Source: Zarea fungicola
Lineage: Eukaryota > Ascomycota > Sordariomycetes > Hypocreales > Cordycipitaceae
Assembly: GCA_900169235.1 (NCBI GenBank)
Contig: FWCC01000444.1
Span: forward strand, 1-36,878
Reading direction: 5' to 3'
DNA: 36,878 nt
Part shown: positions 12,087 through 23,649 of the stretch, one piece after another
Numbering within the stretch: position 1 is the stretch's first letter
Layout: the number at the start of each line of letters is the position of its first letter
Made by a program: the position numbers and the translations under genes
Notes under the pieces: model-generated
What the model was told of the DNA's origin: nothing
What the model saw: the letters and a program-made list of their open reading frames with translations, nothing else
Databases searched by the model: none

Positions 12087-12387
12087 ATGAACGCTTCGTC
12101 CCCAATGGCGCCGTCCAAATCAAACGTCAAACGACAAAAGGACGACAAGGATTATTACAAGGCGAGGCTCGCCGACGCCACCTTCAATCCCAGTGAGGAT
12201 AATACGGTGCACAGGATATGTTTTGGTAGTGTAGGAACCTAACGCTGAGTTTCAAGGTCGTTATCCAGATCCGTTGGAGGCTCGCCCATCTCCAGACCCC
12301 AAGTTCAAGTCCCCAGATGGTGTCACAGCCGAGATGATACAGCATTGGCTGGATATGATCCGGGAGGCAAACGCCGACAAGTCTTGA
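12087..12387 (+). CDS. Small unrecognised protein, two exons
   Basis: Exons 12087-12192 and 12257-12387 give 78 residues. The intron (64 nt) has a GTGAGG donor, a CCTAAC branch point and a TTCAAG acceptor, and the join keeps frame. The protein is basic at the start (KSNVKRQKDDKDYYKAR), Pro-rich in the middle (RYPDPLEARPSPDPKF) and ends in a probable amphipathic helix (TAEMIQHWLDMIREA). I do not recognise the family. A second Met at residue 7 is an alternative start. Reading on past the TGA stays open for 10 codons, then a good phase-0 intron (12418-12482) leads to 19 more open codons ending at 12542. The annotated stop may therefore be premature, read through, or followed by a 3' UTR intron. 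Confidence 0.55.
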
Positions 12388-15300
12388 GCACTATCCGAAA
12401 ATAAAGCAATTGTCAAGGTGTGTAACCGACTGCTTCCATATCTATCAAACCTGCTTTACATTCTGAGACTCACTTGCAACAGGCGTTTGCCGGCAACATT
12501 CTAGGGAGCGAACCCTATAACAAACAGGACAATGATGAATGAAATGTTACTATAATAAAGCTACCAAGATGCAACTGTTTATTAAACTCTCCATAAAACG
12601 TCTGCAATGTCACTACCTGGGCCTGGTTGCTAACTGACTTGTCAGGCAAGTACCTCGGTGCTTGTCACACATGTAACGCATCTTATTTTCTGACGTGTAC
12701 GCCAACCAAGAAAAACAAAAGGAGGAAAAAGAACTCTCGAGTAGCACCTAATTATATGCTCATTTGAAATTCGATACTGTACATCGTATAGTCATATACT
12801 CGCATATGACACGTGTAAAATGGGCGACGAGGCTACGCTCATACCAAAAACAGCCATAATATGCATGTGTGCTGACTGCCAGCCTTGTCTGAACCACGCC
12901 GCCATGTACAAGTTTCATATGCAGTGTAACAGAACCATGACACGCTGAAGAAGAGAAAAGATTTGGGTGTATTTTTTTGTGCAATTTACACCATCAGCCG
13001 TGTTGTTGCACACCGGGCGGAGGACCCATATAGGTTTTCGTTTTGCAAATTTGAGGCTGCCGAGTGGGACACTGGAGGCTGAGCGGCTGTACCGCCTGTT
13101 GAACTCTGCCTCGTTGGGCTTTGATAATATTGGGCGAGGTCTGCCAAAAAGGCGATGATGGCCGTCTCGTGAGACTGGAAGTTGGCAACCAATCTTGGCC
13201 GCTTTGTGGGCTAGTCTAAGAACGCATGCCAGCACAGCCCGGCTTCGCTCGCTAGACGACTGCCTCTGCACGGTGCAGGAACAAGGTTCATGATACATAA
13301 GTCGGCGCTTCCGAGTACTTACATGTACAACAAAAATAGCTTTAAATACGTCGCGTTGTATACCTTCGGTGCAAAGCGATGGACGAGCTAAATACAGTCC
13401 CGCCGCCGACAGATAGTTACGTTATAGAAGGTCCATGCATAATAACTCCCTGCAGCTGTTTCTGTCAGTATGCCAGAAGCGGCCTGATTCAAACAAGTAT
13501 TCCGATATGTGATGCTTAATCATCTGTAAAAATAAAATATAAGAAATACTACTCCTCAAGATATCGGGCATGGTCAGGGTTGGACCGTTTTGCATCGATG
13601 ACATGAAAACCATGTAAGCCGCTTGGACATGCGTCTAAACCATGTCCAAGCTGGGGATGCCTCGGGGATCCCGCTGTACCCAGGCTGAAAATGGAGGCAT
13701 TCTACCAGATGCCCCATTTGGCTTTGTTTGCTTTTCGAATAAATAGTACTATGCAGTAAAGTATAGTAGTACATCGGGGCAAAGCCATTACGAAGTAAAG
13801 TGTACAGGACTGGTGGCGCCTGGACAGAGCACCAAGATTCGAAAGAGTGCGTGCCGGACATGGGATCAGCAAAGGCTCTGGAATACTTGGCGAGTTGAGA
13901 GGGAAGAAATTTTTTTTTTTTTGGGAAAGGCAAGTCACATGAATAAATGAGAAAAGAAGACTCGTAAAAGTTACACTGTCATTGCCAAGTCGAGTACGAA
14001 CGTGTAGTGTATGGCTTGACGGAGTACCAACGTAGTTAATTAGACCCCTATTAAACCGCTCAGACGATTAGCATTCGGCGAAGCCCGGCATTGGCAAGCT
14101 TTACAAAACGTAATAAATAGGGTTTTACGATGGGGAAACTTTTGAATTGATTACCAAAGGAAAATAAATTGGATAAACCAAACTCGAGACACAATAAGAC
14201 AAGACGCCACATTCCGGATAAGATGGGAAAACGAATGTCAGTGTCCAGGTCCTCGGTACGACTGAAACGACGTTCTTGGTTTGGCGGCTTATGGGTGATG
14301 CGTTATCACGATGGTTCGACTCGGGGTCTCATTTTGGAATCGGAACCTCATTATGGTCGAGGGAGAGAAGAGATTGGAGAGGGTGAGAGGCGTGGGAGCG
14401 GGAGCCATTAATCCCGTGTGTTAAGTGGCTGGCTGGTCTAAACATTTTGCTTCTTTTGTCAATATTTTTGCCCAAATTTATTTCCTTTTTTTTCTGCAAA
14501 GAAGTGTTTTTGATTCACACCGATAAGGTAAGAAGGGATCCGATCTGTACTAATTCGTTTTGGATTCAGGCGGCTCTGTGGCCACCAAGACCAAGGTGGC
14601 AAAATGGGTGCTGCTGTGTTGAAGTGAACACTTTCTCTCTCGGTAGATTACCCAATACAGGACAATACCGCGAAATGTTCCTTTTCTTACAAAGCACTAT
14701 TAGGAGGCAATTTCTATATCTGTTTACTTTCTTTTTAGTTCCATTTGCCACCAACAGCAAAGCAATGTACTCGGCTTTCCTCTTCATTTTGTAGTCAGCC
14801 ATTGTGTAAGTGCCCAGCCGTAGAGTAAGCTTTACTTTCATGTTGTTTGATTCTTGGAGAATGTGAAAGCCAGACAGAAGGGAAAGAAATGAGCTCATAC
14901 TTTGGTAAATAGTTGGCTAACCATGCATGTATGTTGTTTTGGTCTGTCGGGTTCCCCTCATTGCTTGTGGGGAAATGAGTGGCAGTGGACCGTTCAAAGT
15001 CCCGCTATTATCATGGTTAGCGGGTGATGGCAGCTATGGGGAATGGAGCTGATAGCAAGTTCAGCACAGCCAGGGTGGTAGAATGACATGGTCTGTAGGA
15101 GGGGTAAGTCAATGATGGACGCCGGCCGGTAGGTTGTGGTTGTATGATGGTAAGGGATGCGGTTGGTGGCGTTGAAGCTTGTTTGGCCCATCAACTTTTC
15201 AATACCCAATGCAGGCAGTAACTAGCCGAAGATCCCCAGTTATTAGCTACTAGGTACCTCTGTCATTGGGGCTCTCCAGTTGGCAACACATGCCTGGTTC

Positions 15301-15575
15301 ATCGTTTGAGATGCAGCCTCTCTCGTCACTCTGCACTTTGCATCATACATGTCCATTCACGAAAGGACGCGGTACGGCACCATACCGACGGCTTGAACCC
15401 TGAACCTTGAAACTGGTTTGCAACCAAAGGATATTGACCATTGGTGATACGCTGACCTTGCCTGTTGAACTGTCTGGATTCCTACGCCTTCATTTGTACT
15501 CTTTCTGTCTCTTTCTTCTTCGTCTTGTTTCATTTGATCTAGGTATCATCATACGTCTCGCAAAAAGCCGCCATC
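12388..15575. other. 3.2 kb gene-poor stretch
   Basis: Apart from the possible extension of the small gene (12388-12542), I see no supported gene. Short ORFs at 12915-13298, 13574-13933 and 14566-14898 on the minus strand lack protein-like composition and splice partners. The DNA is AT-rich in patches. Just before 15576 a pyrimidine-rich run (CTTTCTGTCTCTTTCTTCTTCG) looks like a leader for the following ORF. I found no tRNA or transposon. Confidence 0.45.
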
Positions 15576-15867
15576 ATGCCCGGAAGCGATGCAACGCAGC
15601 ACCCGCCACAGCACCACAATGCTGGAGGCTTCGATTTATTGCGTAGGGCGACGCAAAAGATGATGTCCAAGTGAGTGTTGCCATCTTTTCATTTCTATTT
15701 TTTCTCATATATGTGGTCTCTCTTTTTCTTCTTCTTGAAGTTGTCCCGAAACTTCCCATGCATGCTACATCGCCGTTCAAGTAGGCGGCCTATTTTTTGG
15801 AGACCGTTTCTCTCTCACGCCCTTGTACAGCTACAAGGGTGGGCACACCAAGACTTTTGCTTGGTAG
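15576..15867 (+). CDS. Candidate small spliced ORF of unknown function, or upstream leader ORF of SCH9
   Basis: The ATG at 15576 follows a CT-rich leader in a fair context (GCCATCATGC). The first exon (15576-15670) encodes a His/Gln-rich start and then GGFDLLRRATQKMMS, and ends exactly at a consensus donor, GTGAGT. If unspliced it stops at once after 32 residues. If spliced to the first good acceptor (15740), exon 15741-15867 stays open and ends at TAG, giving 73 residues. I do not recognise either version. The exon could also be part of a long spliced 5' leader of SCH9, whose start is 2.7 kb downstream on the same strand. Chance openness cannot be excluded. Confidence 0.3.
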
Positions 15868-16294
15868 GCTATCTGCTTAATAAGAACGCACACCAAGTCC
15901 AGGAAGCTGGGTAGTCAAATGCAGGGGCACAGCACAACTTTTTTTTTTTTTTTGGCGATGCAGCCAAAAAGACGGTCGACTCTGATATCACTCATGAGAG
16001 GGGGTCAAGGCGGGCGACAGGCTGGAGGGTATTATCGACACAGCAGAAACGTTAATGTCAGCAACTCGCTACTGTCTGTCTCTTTTTTGCCCCAGGCTTT
16101 TTCTGGGCCGCGCCCACTCACAAAACGCCGGCACAAAGCAGCGACGCAACAGGCAAGGAGGGAAAAAAAAAGTTGTCGCCACAACACGAGCAAAAGGGAG
16201 CTATCGGGTTGGCACGGCTGGGCTACTTGCCTGCGATGGACCGCCATCGCCGTCGCCGCCACCGCCGCTCCGCCCACGGCCCCAGCAGCACCCC

Positions 16295-16321
16295 CAGCAG
16301 CAGCAGCAGCAGCAGCAGCAG
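16295..16321. repeat. (CAG)9 microsatellite
   Basis: Nine perfect CAG units, preceded by imperfect CAGCAGCACCCC. Open frames across it would encode poly-Gln, poly-Ser or poly-Ala, but none belongs to a supported gene. Confidence 0.9.
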
Positions 16322-16432
16322 GCAGCACGCCTTGGCTTTATTATGGGGCGTGTCGATGAAGGTTGGACGCTTGGGGCCTTTTTCTGGCGAGTCAGCAGTC
16401 TGCCTTGGCGGGACTGGCCGCTGGAACGATGT

Positions 16433-16543
16433 GCGCTGAAGGGCACTGAAGAACGCTGACTGACGGCACTGAAGAGAGCTACAGCGTGCTACAGGGTACC
16501 GCAAAGAGCCAAAGTGCACTGGAATGCGCTGAAGCCGCTGAAG
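16433..16543. repeat. Cluster of five CTGAAG-containing 9-mers
   Basis: Copies of [GC]C[AG]CTGAAG begin at 16433, 16443, 16466, 16526 and 16535. Spacing is irregular, so this is not a simple tandem repeat. Confidence 0.7.
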
Positions 16544-18339
16544 ATGCGCATGCAACAAACACACCGCGCACACGCCGTGCAAACACTGGCAGACACTTGC
16601 AGACACAAAGTGTACATGGTGTACAATAGGGTTTGTGGTACAGGCAGCATGTCCCTTCAGTCTCCGTTCAGTCTTCACCACAGCCTTATGATAAATGGTG
16701 TGTTTTGGCATGCTTGCCTGCACTGGGCGCGCATCGACGCCTGGCTGGCCCGGGCTCTCTCTTCTGGTGTTCTTCTAGTCGTTCTGGGCCATTTTTCTTA
16801 GCGGCTTCCATTTTTTCCAGACCTGTCAGTCTTTCGACTTCGCCTTTCCCTGCCGCAATCAGCTGGTGGCCCCCCGGCTTCTACCACATGGCAATCATCG
16901 ATTGTGTGCCACACCACCAAAAACGGAGTACATGGTGGTTGATGCGTCGCATTGTTACTGCGATGCACGCACTTATAGGCTCTGTCTGATTTGATGACCG
17001 CCTGGTAAACTTGCATGTGGTCCTGACTCGGCCAGCCACTCATTCTCACTCACTTAGTCACGGTACGCAGTCAATTATTTGCTCCAGTGCATCACGGTAA
17101 CACCGCCCAGTACAGCTACCAAGCTATGCGAGTGGGCTACACACAAACCTTGAACAATACAGAACCCAAAAAGGTGCCCCTGAGGAGTCAAATAGAGACA
17201 ATGACAAAGAGAAGCAAAAAGAAGGGAAGAATGATATAAAAAGAAACCTCTTTTACACATCTTCCTTTTTTTTTGGCTTCATTTGTTTACATTGGCTACC
17301 GATTCGGCAGATGGCGATGTCGCTTATCCAGCCACCATCTCCACTTTTGACAATTCTTCAATGTCAAATTTTCCCTCACCAACCTTGTTGCTCCTGCGGG
17401 CTTGGCTAATAACTTTGGTTCTTGTTGGGCTGTCATTGCACTTGCAAGAAAAACTGCTGCTGCTATGCTAGACTCTGGCGGAACCCGGCTACAACTCGTG
17501 CCATACCCGCAAGGTTCCAATTATCTTGGTTCGTTCTTTTTGGCCCGCCCAGGGAGCGAGAGGACTCACCGTGGAAAAAAAATTAAAATAAAAGGAAAAT
17601 TAAAACGCTGCAATATCCGCTCTCGGAATTGCCGTCCGCTCAAGCTAGCTGGGGGGCGCGACGAAAAGCCAGCCAATCTTTGATTGCACATGCCTCGAAC
17701 CTTGAAGACTCACTGCTTCCACACACCTGCACTGCAAATCTCCAATCTCCATTCACTGCAATCCCTATTTTTTTTTTCTTATTTCCTTTTTTAGTTTTTA
17801 TTCTTCACATTTTGCACTGCTCTGTCCTTCGTACTACCCCTTCCTTTTCAGAAACACTATTGCCAACTATCCATCCACTACTCACATCCCTATACTGTCC
17901 CGTTGTCCTTTTTGACAGCTTGCTGTTTTCCCCCTCTTCTTGCTGGGCTTGGCGGGCAGCCATGAACTAGTCGTCTCTTGTGTTCCCACTTCTTCTTCAT
18001 CACCACTTTCTCCGATTTGGACCGACACTCTGGGAGAAACGCAACAAGAACTGGGCACCAGGAGATTGACAGAGGGACAACAAGGACAGCTTGGAAAGAG
18101 AGAAAACATTCAAAAAGATTACCAAAAAGAATACCCCCCAAAAAAGAGAACCACTCAAAACCACCTTGCCTTACACACACGCCCCTCTATCCCCGCGCTC
18201 AGCAGCGCCCACTCAGCACGCCTTTTTTTCACTTGCTCCTCCTTGGGCAACTGGGGCTGCGATAATCTTCCCTTCCCTTCCTATTCCTCTTGTCCCAGTG
18301 CTCTCCTGGCTCCTTGACAGGACTCAATTCTCTGTCGCC

Positions 18340-21192
18340 ATGCAGCCTGTTGACCAATCCACTGCTAGAACTGCCGCCGAAGACGATGGCATCGACCAAA
18401 TAGGCTCAGACACCCCACGATCCGGCATTGCCACCCCTCAGCCCGACCCTCACGACAAACGGCTCCCCGGCATCATGAGCTACTTCGGCGCTCAGGTTCG
18501 TCAACCCTCTTCTACAAGCCTCTCGTCTGCTCCCGTCGAACTTGCTCGGAGGCAATCCCAGTCAACACAACACGCATCCCAGATTCAGATTCCCCAGATT
18601 GCCCTGCCTACAACCGCCGACGCCGACGCCGATGCCCCCACGGCCGCCGATGATGACTCGTCTCGGCCTCTAGCATCCGAGGGGATACAAACGCACACGC
18701 TAGCTGTAGCCAGACCTGCTGTGCTCTCACCTGCCTCGTCGTCGTCGTCGTCTCCCTCTCCCTCCCCATCTCCCTCACCAGGTCTCGTTCCCCAAGAGGC
18801 TCCTGCGTCGCAAACTCCTGCCACTCTGGCGGCAACGTCAGGTCCCAAACACCACCTCACCTCCAACATGCACCCATACCCTACCCCTCCGCCCTCCCAG
18901 CCGTGCTCCTCGGCAAGCTCTGCTATTCATGTCCTGAGCAGTCGCCCAACGGACCATGCACCCGCTGGTCGGTCTGCTTCTCTCGCTGCCAGCGCCATGA
19001 GCGCCGCCCAGCAACTATCCTTCACATCCCGTGGTGTCCAGTCTCTTGACGAGAGCAGGGCCCAATCTTCCGATCCCCGCAGCAATGCTTCCTCCCTCCT
19101 CAGCCCCTCTAATTCTACTGCTTCTCAACAACCTTCCAGCAAATGGTTTTCTTTTGGTGGGCTCAAAGAGCTAACACGTGGTATCATCTTCAAGAGCGGC
19201 CCTCCTACCCCGACTAGAGCCCTTTCCACTGCCCATCCTTCTCAGTCCGAGGGCAAAGATTCACACTCCCGTCTAAGCAACGACGGCGCAGAGACCAGTG
19301 GAACTCAGACCCCCCGCTCTACTGGTGCTCAGGTTCCTGCCGCCCGAGGCAAGTTGACCGTCAAAATAGCAGAGGCCCGTGGCCTTCGTAAATGCCGTGA
19401 TCCCTATGTCGTCGTTGTCTTCCAACGAAGTGAACTCATCTCCGGCAGTCCTCGACCTTCCGAAGATGACGAGCCCTTGAATGTCGCGCAGGCTGCTATT
19501 GGCGGCATTCCCATCCAGCGATCCGGAAGTGATTCTGGCCGCCCAATGGCAATTCCCATGCGCAGTCGCCAAAGCAGCAACACCAGCGTCACCGACTACA
19601 ACACCTTCCGCAATCGCAACGGCCCTGGCCGCAATTCATCCTTTACAAGTCCAAAGTGGGATGCCGAGGCTGTTTTGTACGTGTATATGCCATCCTCTAT
19701 GTGTATTTCTTGACTAACTCTGCAATCTTCTTTTAGCGACGTTGTCGACTCGGATCCCTTGGTGGATGTCTCTGTGTACGACCATGGCGCCAATGGCGAC
19801 GAATTCCTCGGACACGTCAACTTCCAGGCTCCTAGGGAAAGAGAAATGCCTTTGCGTGGATGGTTCCCTCTCAAGGGTCATGTCAATACGACCGCTGAGG
19901 ATGCGCCAACTGGAGAGGTCTACGTTGAGGCGCTATACCAACGAACAGAAAAGAAGCACTTCGGTCCTACTGATTTCGAGATTCTTAAACTCATTGGCAA
20001 GGGAACCTTTGGTCAGGTCTACCAGGTTCGCAAGAGGGATACGCAACGCATCTACGCCATGAAGGTTCTGCAGAAAAAGGTCATTGTTCAGAAGAAGGAA
20101 GTCGCCCATACCGTCGGCGAGCGCAACATTCTCGTCCGCACTGCCACCACCGACTCACCTTTTATTGTCGGTCTCAAGTTTTCCTTCCAAACACCCTCCG
20201 AACTCTACCTGGTTACCGATTACATGTCTGGCGGCGAGCTCTTCTGGCATTTGCAGAAAGAGGGACGCTTCGACGAGAGACGCGCCAAGTTCTACATTGC
20301 AGAATTGATTCTTGCTATTCAACATCTCCACAACAACGACATTGTCTACCGCGATCTCAAGCCCGAAAACATTCTTCTAGATGCCAACGGGCACATTGCG
20401 CTCTGTGATTTCGGTCTCTCCAAGGCCAATCTCACAAAAAATGACACCACCAATACGTTTTGCGGTACGACCGAGTATCTCGCTCCCGAAGTGCTACTTG
20501 ATGAGTCTGGCTACACCAAAATGGTTGATTTCTGGTCTCTCGGTGTTTTGGTCTTTGAAATGTGCTGCGGTTGGAGCCCATTCTATGCCGAAGATACTCA
20601 GCAAATGTACAAGAACATTGCATTCGGCAAGGTTCGCTTCCCTCGCGATACGCTCTCCCAAGAAGGCCGTAATTTTGTCAAGGGCCTACTCAACCGGAAC
20701 CCCAAGCACCGTCTCGGTGCCACAGATGACGCCGAGGAGCTAAAGCAACACGCCTTCTTTAACGATATTGACTGGACTCTGCTTGCTCAAAAGCGCATCG
20801 CCCCTCCCTTCAAGCCCAAGCTCAAGTCTGAAACCGATGTGTCCTACTTTGACCCCGAGTTCACCACGGCTTTGGACCAGAATGGATCACTCAATGAACG
20901 AGCCGCAGCTCTGGCCCGCGGATATGCCGCCTCGACACCATTGTCGCCTTCGGTACAGGCCAACTTTAACGGTTTCACATTCGTCGACGAAAGTGCTCTT
21001 GACGATCACATGCGCGACCGTGCAAGAACTGATGACGAGGATATGGACGATGCCCATACAAACGGCCACGACGACGACGACTGGGATAACCTGGATGACT
21101 TTGATGTTAAAAAGGGTAACCGGATGAGCGGCATTGTGCGAACCTCTACCCATGATGAGCAAATGGTTGGAGGAGGGCATTTTGACGTTTAA
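18340..21192 (+). CDS. SCH9: AGC protein kinase Sch9 (C2 domain plus kinase)
   Basis: Serine/threonine kinase acting downstream of TORC1 in nutrient, growth and stress control. Exons 18340-19676 and 19737-21192 give 930 residues. A long Ser/Pro-rich N-terminus (about 1-330) is followed by a C2 domain (about 335-520, starting GKLTVKIAEARGLRK and interrupted by the only intron) and a kinase domain (about 526-785). Kinase motifs are GKGTFGQVY, AMKVLQKK, YRDLKPEN, CDFGLSK and the activation loop TFCGTTEYLAPE. An AGC tail follows, with a turn-motif TPLSPS and a hydrophobic motif FNGFTFVDES, the sites for TORC1-type phosphorylation. An acidic Asp-rich stretch lies near the end. C2 plus AGC kinase is diagnostic of Sch9 rather than Ypk, Pkc or PKA. 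The start was chosen because codons upstream (18091-18339) read as pyrimidine-rich leader. Confidence 0.96.
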
Positions 21193-22795
21193 ATACCCCA
21201 TATAACATAATTGATACCCGCAGGAGGAAAGCAGCCAAAAAAAAAATGAATAAGAAGAAGGTTGAAAAGGGAGCAGAACAAATATTTTTGCTCATTATTA
21301 CAAAGGGGCAAACTGGTTAGGGAAGGCTTCGTGGGCCCAAATTATTTCTTTGTCTACTGATGAAATTACGGAGGTACATACTGGGCAGGCAAAATAATCA
21401 CATACAGACTCATCTTGGCGTTTGGAATGGTGGTTTTTTTTTCTCTTCTTTTTTGAGGCGGGTTTTGTTTTTTTTCTTGTTTCGCTTGGTTGTAAGCTTG
21501 TTTACTAGGGAGGCGGGCTTTTATTCTATGACCGGGCGTTGTATTTTGCGCACTTTGTCCTTTCTCTTGTCCCTTTTTTTTTCTTGCATGCATGCTACTT
21601 TTTAATAATCTTGTCCTCGAGAGAGAAAAAAATCATGCCTTTCCTTTTTCCCTGGAAGATTGACAAAGCAAAAGAAACTTGCCCTTGCTCTTTGAATTGT
21701 GCTTTAACTCGTGTGTGTGTCTGCGCAGCAGTTACTTGAGTATGGATAATATGCTTGGTGAAAAGTTTGAGGGGACTCTCTTGACCGTCATTTTTCTGCT
21801 TGTCTGTGTCAAAATACTGATTTCAGGTCTAGGTTGCTTCAATCTAATACTATTCCTACATACTGCGCTGGCGATGGTTCCTTGGTCATCTTGACATTGA
21901 GATGCGAAGTGTAGTTCAAATATGGAATAGCATGGAGATGTAAATGTAGAAAAGATGAATAATGTTTACACATGTTAAATGTAGATGTGAATGTCATAGA
22001 CATGCCATCGTAGATGCACGTGGTAACAATTTAGACCTGCTCATTTTCAGTTCACCAAATGCCATATCGCAAGAGAAGACGACGGTTTGTAAAGAATACA
22101 ACAGGAGGTGTCGCGCCAAGTTTCACATCCGAGTTTCCCTGTCTAGAGAGGTTTGGACAGCCACATGTCACCAATATTGAAAACACCTCTCAAACGTTCG
22201 CTTAGGATTGGTTTGCATTGAGAGAAAAAAGAAATGATTTTAAAGAAACAGGAAAAAAGAAAACACCCTGCACACCCAATGCACGGTTTGTCTTTTTACT
22301 TTCTTTACAAGGAAAAATGTACAACAAGGATTCTCTCTGTAAGAAGATCCTGTTTCCGTCCAGTCCGCGTCGTCTGCTGAACGGATTCCTCAGCCAGCTG
22401 ATCCGCATCCAGCATGCTGAAAAGTGCAAGGCCAGGACAACCAAGTTAAAAAAATAATGCGTCAACAAGCAGCCACCCGTTGCTGCTCGTTGCGCATTGG
22501 CCAACAGTCAAGTCAACCAAACCAGTTGTCCTAGCCATTACTCTTCGTCACACTGTCCCAAATCACGCTGCTTCCACACCCTGTAGCCCAAATTACTATC
22601 CCCATCCTCATCACCGTCCAACCACACCAATCGAGCGCCGAAAAAGTATAAAAAAAAAGGAACTGAAAAGCGCCGTCTGTGGTTTTTCCGAGACGCAGTG
22701 TCTAGTCTTTCTTTTCCGCTGGTATCCGAGCGAGATCTTCTAATTCCGTGCCTCCATTTATGCGCTGGGATTTGTTGCTTTTGTATTGGCTTTCT
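21193..22795. other. Convergent intergenic region between SCH9 and ATP14
   Basis: No gene is supported. It is T-rich and A-rich, with long homopolymers at 21430-21480 and 21570, consistent with two 3' UTRs facing each other. Confidence 0.45.
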
Positions 22796-23649
22796 TTAGT
22801 GCTTGACCTCCTCCTCCTCGGGGGTCTCGAGCCAGTCGGGAAGGGCGGCGGGGGTGCCAGAGGCCAGCTGGGCAGCATCCTGGCCCTCAATCTCGACGGC
22901 CATGCTCTCGTACTCCTGGAGGTTGCTGGCGAGGTCCGACTCCTCGGGGGACTTGGGGGTTTGGGGCATGGCAAAGGTCTGAACCTGGCCGGCGGAGTCG
23001 GACTCCTTGAGGGCGGGGATCTTGTAGGCCTTGAGCTCCTTGAGGTACAGCTCCTGGACAAAGTCGGCTAGAGAAAGTCAACGGAATTAGCTTCAAGCTC
23101 ATGACGGGAAATAACCGTAGTCGTAGATATCTGAAATTAGAGGCAAAGGCGCAGCCAAATGGAAACTAAGTCGGGCGAGAATCATCCGAAATCTCCTTCA
23201 ATTCGTACAATTCGTTCAATTGATGCTATTCATCATGCGCACAGAGCTTCGTGCATTCGGCTTGGTTGGACTCTTCGGGTGTAGCAAATCCGTTGTTTTC
23301 CGAACTTTCGGTCGTGTTTCCATGTCGAGATTGACCCAGGGGTGGGTCGGACGCTTGAGCGTCTTGACTTTGAAGGCGGCCGGAGGGAAAAATGCACAAG
23401 GGCTTGAGAAGAATTTAATTCTTACCTCTGCGGGAGACGGTAGGGGCAATAAAGGTCCTTGTCTGCATGGATCGCGAGACGGTGGCGATGGCAGAGCGGG
23501 CGCGCTATTAAACGGGAACGGTGGCCCCCTCAGTCAGTTGACAGCTCTGTGTACCCGGGCAGGCGGAATTGAGGCATTGCGTCGCAATAATCGCCAAAGA
23601 TGCCGTAGAATTGAATACTTACAGCGACCCGGGAGATTTGGCTGAGCAT
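22796..23649 (-). CDS. ATP14: Mitochondrial F1Fo-ATP synthase subunit h (Atp14)
   Basis: Small Fo/peripheral-stalk subunit of mitochondrial ATP synthase. The proposed exons on the minus strand are 23623-23649, 23426-23504, 23116-23130 and 22796-23067, giving 130 residues; yeast Atp14 is similar in size. The N-terminus is an Arg- and Ser-rich mitochondrial presequence (MLSQISRVARARSAIATVSR). The mature part has the family hallmark DFVQELYLKELKAYK, a Pro-rich middle (MPQTPKSPEE) and an acidic C-terminus (LPDWLETPEEEEVKH), matching the yeast pattern of LYLRELK and an acidic tail. The third exon is only 15 nt (encoding most of DIYDYA) and is flanked by introns of 295 nt and 48 nt with GT-AG ends. 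The first coding exon is 27 nt. ORF-based calling would miss the whole N-terminal half. Confidence 0.9.

Larger units (their letters stand above)
15868..18339. other. Long upstream region of SCH9
   Basis: No gene is supported in about 2.5 kb. It contains poly-T runs, a (CAG)9 tract (16295-16321), a cluster of CTGAAG repeats (16433-16543), and from about 17700 on a strongly pyrimidine-rich promoter/leader typical of highly regulated fungal genes. An open frame runs into SCH9 from 18091, but its first part reads as leader sequence. Confidence 0.45.

Noticed and set aside
12915..13298. 127-codon minus-strand ORF in the gene-poor stretch
   Set aside because: Composition is not protein-like and there is no leader, splice site context or recognisable motif.
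14240..14335. tRNA-like B box (GGTTCGACTC) near 14313
   Set aside because: The flanking bases do not form a T stem, and no acceptor stem or A box at the right distance was found.
16055..16459. Open frames encoding poly-Gln, poly-Ala or poly-Ser over the CAG tract
   Set aside because: They arise from the microsatellite and GC-rich flank, with no good start, splice partners or recognisable sequence.
18091..18339. N-terminal extension of SCH9 to the ATG at 18091
   Set aside because: The extension is Lys- and then Ser/Pro/Leu-rich leader translation; the sequence from 18340 (MQPVDQ) fits Sch9 N-termini and follows a CT-rich leader.
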